Below are positions 60,571-64,000 of a stretch of 64,000 bases of DNA, piece by piece. The notes beneath the pieces are model-generated. The model saw nothing but the letters and a program-made list of their open reading frames with translations, was not told the origin of the DNA and searched no databases. Numbering within the stretch: the stretch's first letter is position 1; every line of letters starts with the position of its first letter. Made by a program: the position numbers and the translations under genes. Source of the DNA: Mariniphaga sp040772505 (GTDB lineage: Bacteria > Bacteroidota > Bacteroidia > Bacteroidales > Prolixibacteraceae); the NCBI GenBank assembly GCA_040772505.1, contig JAXGYA010000001.1, forward strand, positions 372,001 to 436,000, in the 5' to 3' direction.

Positions 60571-61947
60571 ATGAAAGGCAAAATGGAAAGCATATTGAAA
60601 ACTGTTACGGTAGTCGTCATTTTAATGGCTTTTGTGCCGGGTATTAATGCTCAGGAGGATGCTACTTTGTTTTTTCTGCCGGGTATTTCCCAGTCCTCTT
60701 TGAGCAATCCTGCGATTCAAAACAGAACGGATAAATTGGTTGTCGGGATTCCATTCATCTCGGGAACGGGTGCCCGCTGGAATGCAAGCGTCCCTTTAAA
60801 TGCACTGTTTTACGATGGATTTGAATATGATGTCAAAAGATTGTATGAAGCGCTTGACGAAACCGGCACTGCAAATGCATCTGCCAGATTATCCATGTTT
60901 TTCACCAGCTTTCAGTACAATAATTTTTCGTTTAGCTTCTCTGTCAGAGAGCGCTTTTTTTCCGAGGGAGTTGCCAACCGTGAAATTGCCCGTTTTATTG
61001 CAGACGGCACTGCCGGTTCTTACGGGAAGAATGAAAACTTTGGTGCAATGACCCTGTTCCTGACACATTACCGGGAGGTTGCTCAGGGATTTTCCCTGCG
61101 GCTGAGGGAAGATTTAGATATTGGTTTGCGGGCAAAAATCCTTTTCGGAAAATTTCATTTCAGCGCAAAAGATCTTCACTTTTCAGCAGAAACAGACACC
61201 GAAGCAAATGAAATGCTTCTAACACCAGAGGGCTCCTATTTTGTGAGCGGACCTTTTGTTTATTCTAAAAATCCGGATACCCATTTATCAGGTTTTTCAG
61301 TTGATGCTGCTCCCGGCGATTATTTTTTTAAACCTAAAAATCTTGGGATAGCGCTGGATTTTGGTATAATTTACAGACCAAACAGTTTCTGGGAATTGTC
61401 GGCAAGTGTTTTGGATGCCGGCATGCTTGGTTTCAGGCATAAATCTTATGATGTAGAATTCGTCCGCCCTATCCATTTCCCTGAACATTCACTATACCAG
61501 TCAAATCATCCTGAAGGCGCTGCCTATCGGGAATCCCGCGTTGCCCTGCAGGATATTATCGATTCGGTTTTGCAAATTATCAGCGTGAAAAAGTTAAATA
61601 CCCGGAATGTTTTATCCCTTCCGGTTGATATTCATTTTGCTGCCCGCCATAATTTTAATACTAAATATTCTGCCGGATTACACAATCAGCTTAGCTTCTA
61701 CAGATTACAGCCGGAGAATATGCTTTCTGCTTTTTTTACTGCTGCCATGAGTCCAAAGCTTGATCTGTTTAGCAGTTTGTCATCTGTGAATTTCAAAAAT
61801 ATCATGCCCGGTTTTGGCATAGTACATACCGGCGGCAGGGTTCAGATTTACTTTACAAGCAGCAATATTTTGAGTATTATACAGCCTTTTGCATCAAAAC
61901 AATTAAATTTGTCTTTTGGTGTCAATTTTTTGTTTGCAACAGAGTAA
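60571..61947 (+). CDS. DUF5723 family exported protein
   Basis: The product is 458 residues from the ATG at 60571, or 454 from 60583; the open frame extends upstream through a repeat hairpin and is not counted. A signal peptide (LMAFVPGINAQ) precedes a beta-rich protein starting LFFLPGISQSSLSNPAI, with many amphipathic strands (FGAMTLFLTHYREV, ELSASVLDAGMLGF, MLSAFFTAAMSPKLDLFSS). This matches DUF5723, outer-membrane barrels of Bacteroidota with unknown function. It is followed by the DUF4834 gene after 10 bp. Confidence 0.78.
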   Translation: MKGKMESILKTVTVVVILMAFVPGINAQEDATLFFLPGISQSSLSNPAIQNRTDKLVVGIPFISGTGARWNASVPLNALFYDGFEYDVKRLYEALDETGTANASARLSMFFTSFQYNNFSFSFSVRERFFSEGVANREIARFIADGTAGSYGKNENFGAMTLFLTHYREVAQGFSLRLREDLDIGLRAKILFGKFHFSAKDLHFSAETDTEANEMLLTPEGSYFVSGPFVYSKNPDTHLSGFSVDAAPGDYFFKPKNLGIALDFGIIYRPNSFWELSASVLDAGMLGFRHKSYDVEFVRPIHFPEHSLYQSNHPEGAAYRESRVALQDIIDSVLQIISVKKLNTRNVLSLPVDIHFAARHNFNTKYSAGLHNQLSFYRLQPENMLSAFFTAAMSPKLDLFSSLSSVNFKNIMPGFGIVHTGGRVQIYFTSSNILSIIQPFASKQLNLSFGVNFLFATE

Positions 61948-61957
61948 ATATTAGTAA

Positions 61958-62233
61958 ATGAGCCTTTTTATTCTTTTAAATCCGGTAGGACTTTTTCGTA
62001 CAGTTGTAATTTTTGCAATTGTATATTTTGCTGTCAGGCTATTCTCGCGCCACCTGCTGCCATTCATTTTGAGTAATAAAATGAAGGAGATGCAGAAGAA
62101 AATGCGTGAAGAGGAGAATCACCGAAAGCAATCCGGGAAACAGGAAGGAGACATCACCATTATATACAGAAAAAATAGTAAAAACAACAACCGTGACGAA
62201 GGAGAATATGTTGATTTTGAAGAGGTGGACTAA
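61958..62233 (+). CDS. DUF4834 small membrane protein
   Basis: A 91-residue protein. One transmembrane helix (about residues 12-31, FRTVVIFAIVYFAVRLF) precedes a charged cytosolic helix (MKEMQKKMREEENHRKQ) and a tail ending ITIIYRKNSKN ... EYVDFEEVD. This is the DUF4834 pattern, found commonly near glyS in Bacteroidota. The function is unknown. It starts 10 bp after the DUF5723 stop. Confidence 0.85.
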   Translation: MSLFILLNPVGLFRTVVIFAIVYFAVRLFSRHLLPFILSNKMKEMQKKMREEENHRKQSGKQEGDITIIYRKNSKNNNRDEGEYVDFEEVD

Positions 62234-62278
62234 CTTTTTGTTTACTTTTATCTCTATTCACACATCACATTTTAATTC

Positions 62279-62286
62279 TATTTTTG
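62279..62286 (+). promoter_or_regulatory. Promoter -7 box for glyS
   Basis: TATTTTTG fits TAnnTTTG; the predicted start is about 24 nt before the ATG at 62316. No -33 TTG was found. Confidence 0.5.
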
Positions 62287-62315
62287 CCGGTTTATTAATC
62301 CCGAAATTTTAGAAA

Positions 62316-63851
62316 ATGAAACGAGAAGACGTTTTCAAGAAGCTTGTTGCGCATTGTAAGGAATACGGTTATGTTTTCCAGTCAAGTGAAATTTATGACG
62401 GACTGGGTGCTGTCTATGATTATGGTCAATATGGTGTTGAATTGAAAAACAACATAAAAAAATATTGGTGGGACAGCATGGTTTTATTGCATGAAAATGT
62501 GGTTGGCCTCGATTCTGCAATTTTCATGCACCCCACAACATGGAAGGCTTCCGGACATGTGGATGCCTTTAATGATCCGCTGATTGACAATAAAGATTCA
62601 AAAAAACGATACCGCGCCGATGTTTTAATAGAGGAACAACTGGCAACTTTTGAAGAAAAAATAAACAAGGAAATTGAAAAGGCTCAAAAGCGGTTTGGTG
62701 ATGCCTTTGATGAAAAGCAGTTCAGAGAAACCAACCCGCGGGTGTTGGCAAATCAGCAAAAATACGATGAGTTGCATCAGCACTATTCGGAGGCGCTGAA
62801 AAACAGCGACCTTGCAGGACTCAAAAAGATTATCGAGGACCAGGGAATTGTGTGTCCAGTTTCAGGAACGCGGAACTGGACGGATGTGCGGCAGTTTAAC
62901 CTGATGTTTTCCACGGAAATGGGTTCTACCTCCGATGGAGCGATGAAAATTTATTTGCGCCCTGAAACCGCACAGGGTATTTTCCTGAACTATCTGAATG
63001 TTCAAAAGAGTGGGCGCATGAAAATTCCTTTCGGTATTGCCCAGATTGGCAAAGCTTTCAGAAACGAGATTGTTGCCCGCCAGTTTATTTTCCGGATGCG
63101 CGAATTTGAACAGATGGAAATGCAGTTTTTTGTGCGCCCCGGAACCGAGCTGGACTGGTATGAGAAGTGGAAGGCAATTCGCATGAAGTGGCATCAGGCA
63201 CTTGGTTTTGGAGAAGAAAACTACCGCTTTCGCGAGCACGATAATCTGGCACACTATGCAAATGCTGCCGAAGATGTGGAATATAAATTCCCGTTCGGTT
63301 TCAAAGAGGTGGAGGGCATTCATTCCCGCACCGATTATGATTTGGCACAGCACGAAAAATATTCAGGCAAAAGAATCCGCTATTTCGATCCTGAACTGAA
63401 TGAGTCGTATGTTCCGTATGTGGTGGAAACCTCCATTGGTCTTGACCGCATGTTTCTACAGATTATTGCGGCATCCTATTTTGAGGAAGAACTTGAAAAC
63501 GGTTCACGTGTGGTGTTGAAAATTCCGCCCGCTTTGGCGCCGGTGAAACTTGCCGTATTGCCGCTTGTGAAAAAAGACGGTTTGCCGGAAATTGCCCGGA
63601 AAATTGTGGGCGATCTGAAATTTGAATTTAATTGTCAATATGACGATAAAGATTCCATTGGCAAACGCTACCGCCGTCAGGATGCAATTGGAACTCCTTT
63701 CTGTGTAACTGTGGATCATCAAACTACTCAGGATGAAACGGTTACCATCCGGTACCGCGACAGCATGGAACAGGAACGGGTCAAAATTTCGCAGTTGAAT
63801 GAAATTATTTCCGAAAAAGTGAATATGCGGAAATTGTTAGAAAAATTGTAA
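62316..63851 (+). CDS. glyS: Glycine--tRNA ligase, single-chain dimeric type
   Basis: A 511-residue class IIa synthetase of the alpha2 (eukaryote/archaeal-like) type rather than the two-subunit alpha2beta2 type. YVFQSSEIYDGLGAVYDYGQ opens the catalytic domain. ARQFIFRMREFEQMEMQFFV near residue 250 is motif 2. TSIGLDRMFLQI near 372 is motif 3. The C-terminal anticodon-binding domain has the DDKDSIGKRYRRQDAIGTPF region near 445. It charges tRNA-Gly in the cytosol. Confidence 0.96.
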   Translation: MKREDVFKKLVAHCKEYGYVFQSSEIYDGLGAVYDYGQYGVELKNNIKKYWWDSMVLLHENVVGLDSAIFMHPTTWKASGHVDAFNDPLIDNKDSKKRYRADVLIEEQLATFEEKINKEIEKAQKRFGDAFDEKQFRETNPRVLANQQKYDELHQHYSEALKNSDLAGLKKIIEDQGIVCPVSGTRNWTDVRQFNLMFSTEMGSTSDGAMKIYLRPETAQGIFLNYLNVQKSGRMKIPFGIAQIGKAFRNEIVARQFIFRMREFEQMEMQFFVRPGTELDWYEKWKAIRMKWHQALGFGEENYRFREHDNLAHYANAAEDVEYKFPFGFKEVEGIHSRTDYDLAQHEKYSGKRIRYFDPELNESYVPYVVETSIGLDRMFLQIIAASYFEEELENGSRVVLKIPPALAPVKLAVLPLVKKDGLPEIARKIVGDLKFEFNCQYDDKDSIGKRYRRQDAIGTPFCVTVDHQTTQDETVTIRYRDSMEQERVKISQLNEIISEKVNMRKLLEKL

Positions 63852-63961
63852 CTTTATATTTTTACCGCAGAGGCTGCCGGGTTAGAGTTTTATTTTTTTT
63901 CTCTGCCCCAGCCTTGCGGTTTTTGTAGGGCTGACACTTTTTACATTAATCGGTTAGCATC

Positions 63962-64000
63962 ATGAAAAGGGTTCTGATAATCACATACTACTGGCCGCCA
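63962..64000 (+). CDS. Start of a glycosyltransferase gene, cut by the window edge
   Basis: Thirteen codons are visible: MKRVLIITYYWPP. This is the typical first strand of GT4-family glycosyltransferases of Bacteroidota. The rest lies outside the window, so the assignment is provisional. It is on the same strand as glyS, 110 bp downstream. Confidence 0.55.
   Translation, partial: MKRVLIITYYWPP

Overview
The window looks like a chromosomal segment of a Bacteroidota bacterium, probably Bacteroidales or Marinilabiliales; the order is an inference. The phylum call rests on four things. Many gene starts and all three tRNAs carry the phylum-type -7 box TAnnTTTG. Shine-Dalgarno sites are weak or absent. 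Families typical of the phylum are present (DUF4834, DUF5009/NagX, DUF5020, DUF5723, a NagB/PIG-L fusion, a two-part MlaE/MlaF set, single-chain GlyRS). A SAM-II type riboswitch precedes metK. No CRISPR array, prophage or complete insertion sequence was found.

Region 1 (1-8.6 kb) is a decaying carbohydrate-use island. Intact genes (a two-module esterase, a sulfatase, a Tat-exported Gfo/Idh/MocA oxidoreductase) sit among wreckage: a truncated NamZ/DUF1343 gene, a frameshifted DUF6807 gene fused to part of another gene, an IS66 TnpA remnant, an orphan RelE/ParE toxin remnant, an IS1595 transposase remnant fused to a beheaded MFS transporter, and the first residues of a second Gfo/Idh/MocA gene.

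Region 2 (8.8-23.7 kb) is ordinary chromosome. It holds a YgjP-like protease and dgt, a small MscS channel, a PHP phosphoesterase with a flavin reductase, an amino-sugar operon (ROK regulator, NagB-PIG-L fusion, NagB), then tsaB, DUF3108, efp and a glycosyltransferase, tRNA-Lys and a GHL10 hydrolase. Both NagB-type proteins lack one classical catalytic residue.

Region 3 (23.7-24.9 kb) is a 1.2-kb non-coding mosaic of small hairpins, a 75-bp direct repeat and period-7 or period-8 degenerate tandem arrays. Parts of it recur in inverted orientation at 59.8-60.4 kb, so the two mosaics flank about 35 kb of core genes.

Region 4 (24.9-59.7 kb) is housekeeping. It includes metK under a SAM-II riboswitch, a universal stress protein, a small gene paired with a nucleotidyltransferase, dnaG, a sirtuin without zinc cysteines, comF, tRNA-Gln, mlaEF, manC, ispD, tRNA-Val, a C-terminal processing protease, aspS and tadA. 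A GH20 hexosaminidase diverges from NagX, linking back to the nag operon. Then come aroB-aroA, dprA, ilvD-DUF2797-ilvE, dps and a Tat-exported sugar isomerase-like lipoprotein. Many convergent gene pairs end within a few bases of each other or overlap.

Region 5 (60.5-64 kb) carries DUF5723 and DUF4834 proteins, glycyl-tRNA synthetase and the first codons of a glycosyltransferase cut by the window edge. The strongest non-routine signals are the metK riboswitch with its promoter, the paired NagB active-site substitutions, the period-7 arrays with inverted mosaics, and the layered gene wreckage in region 1.
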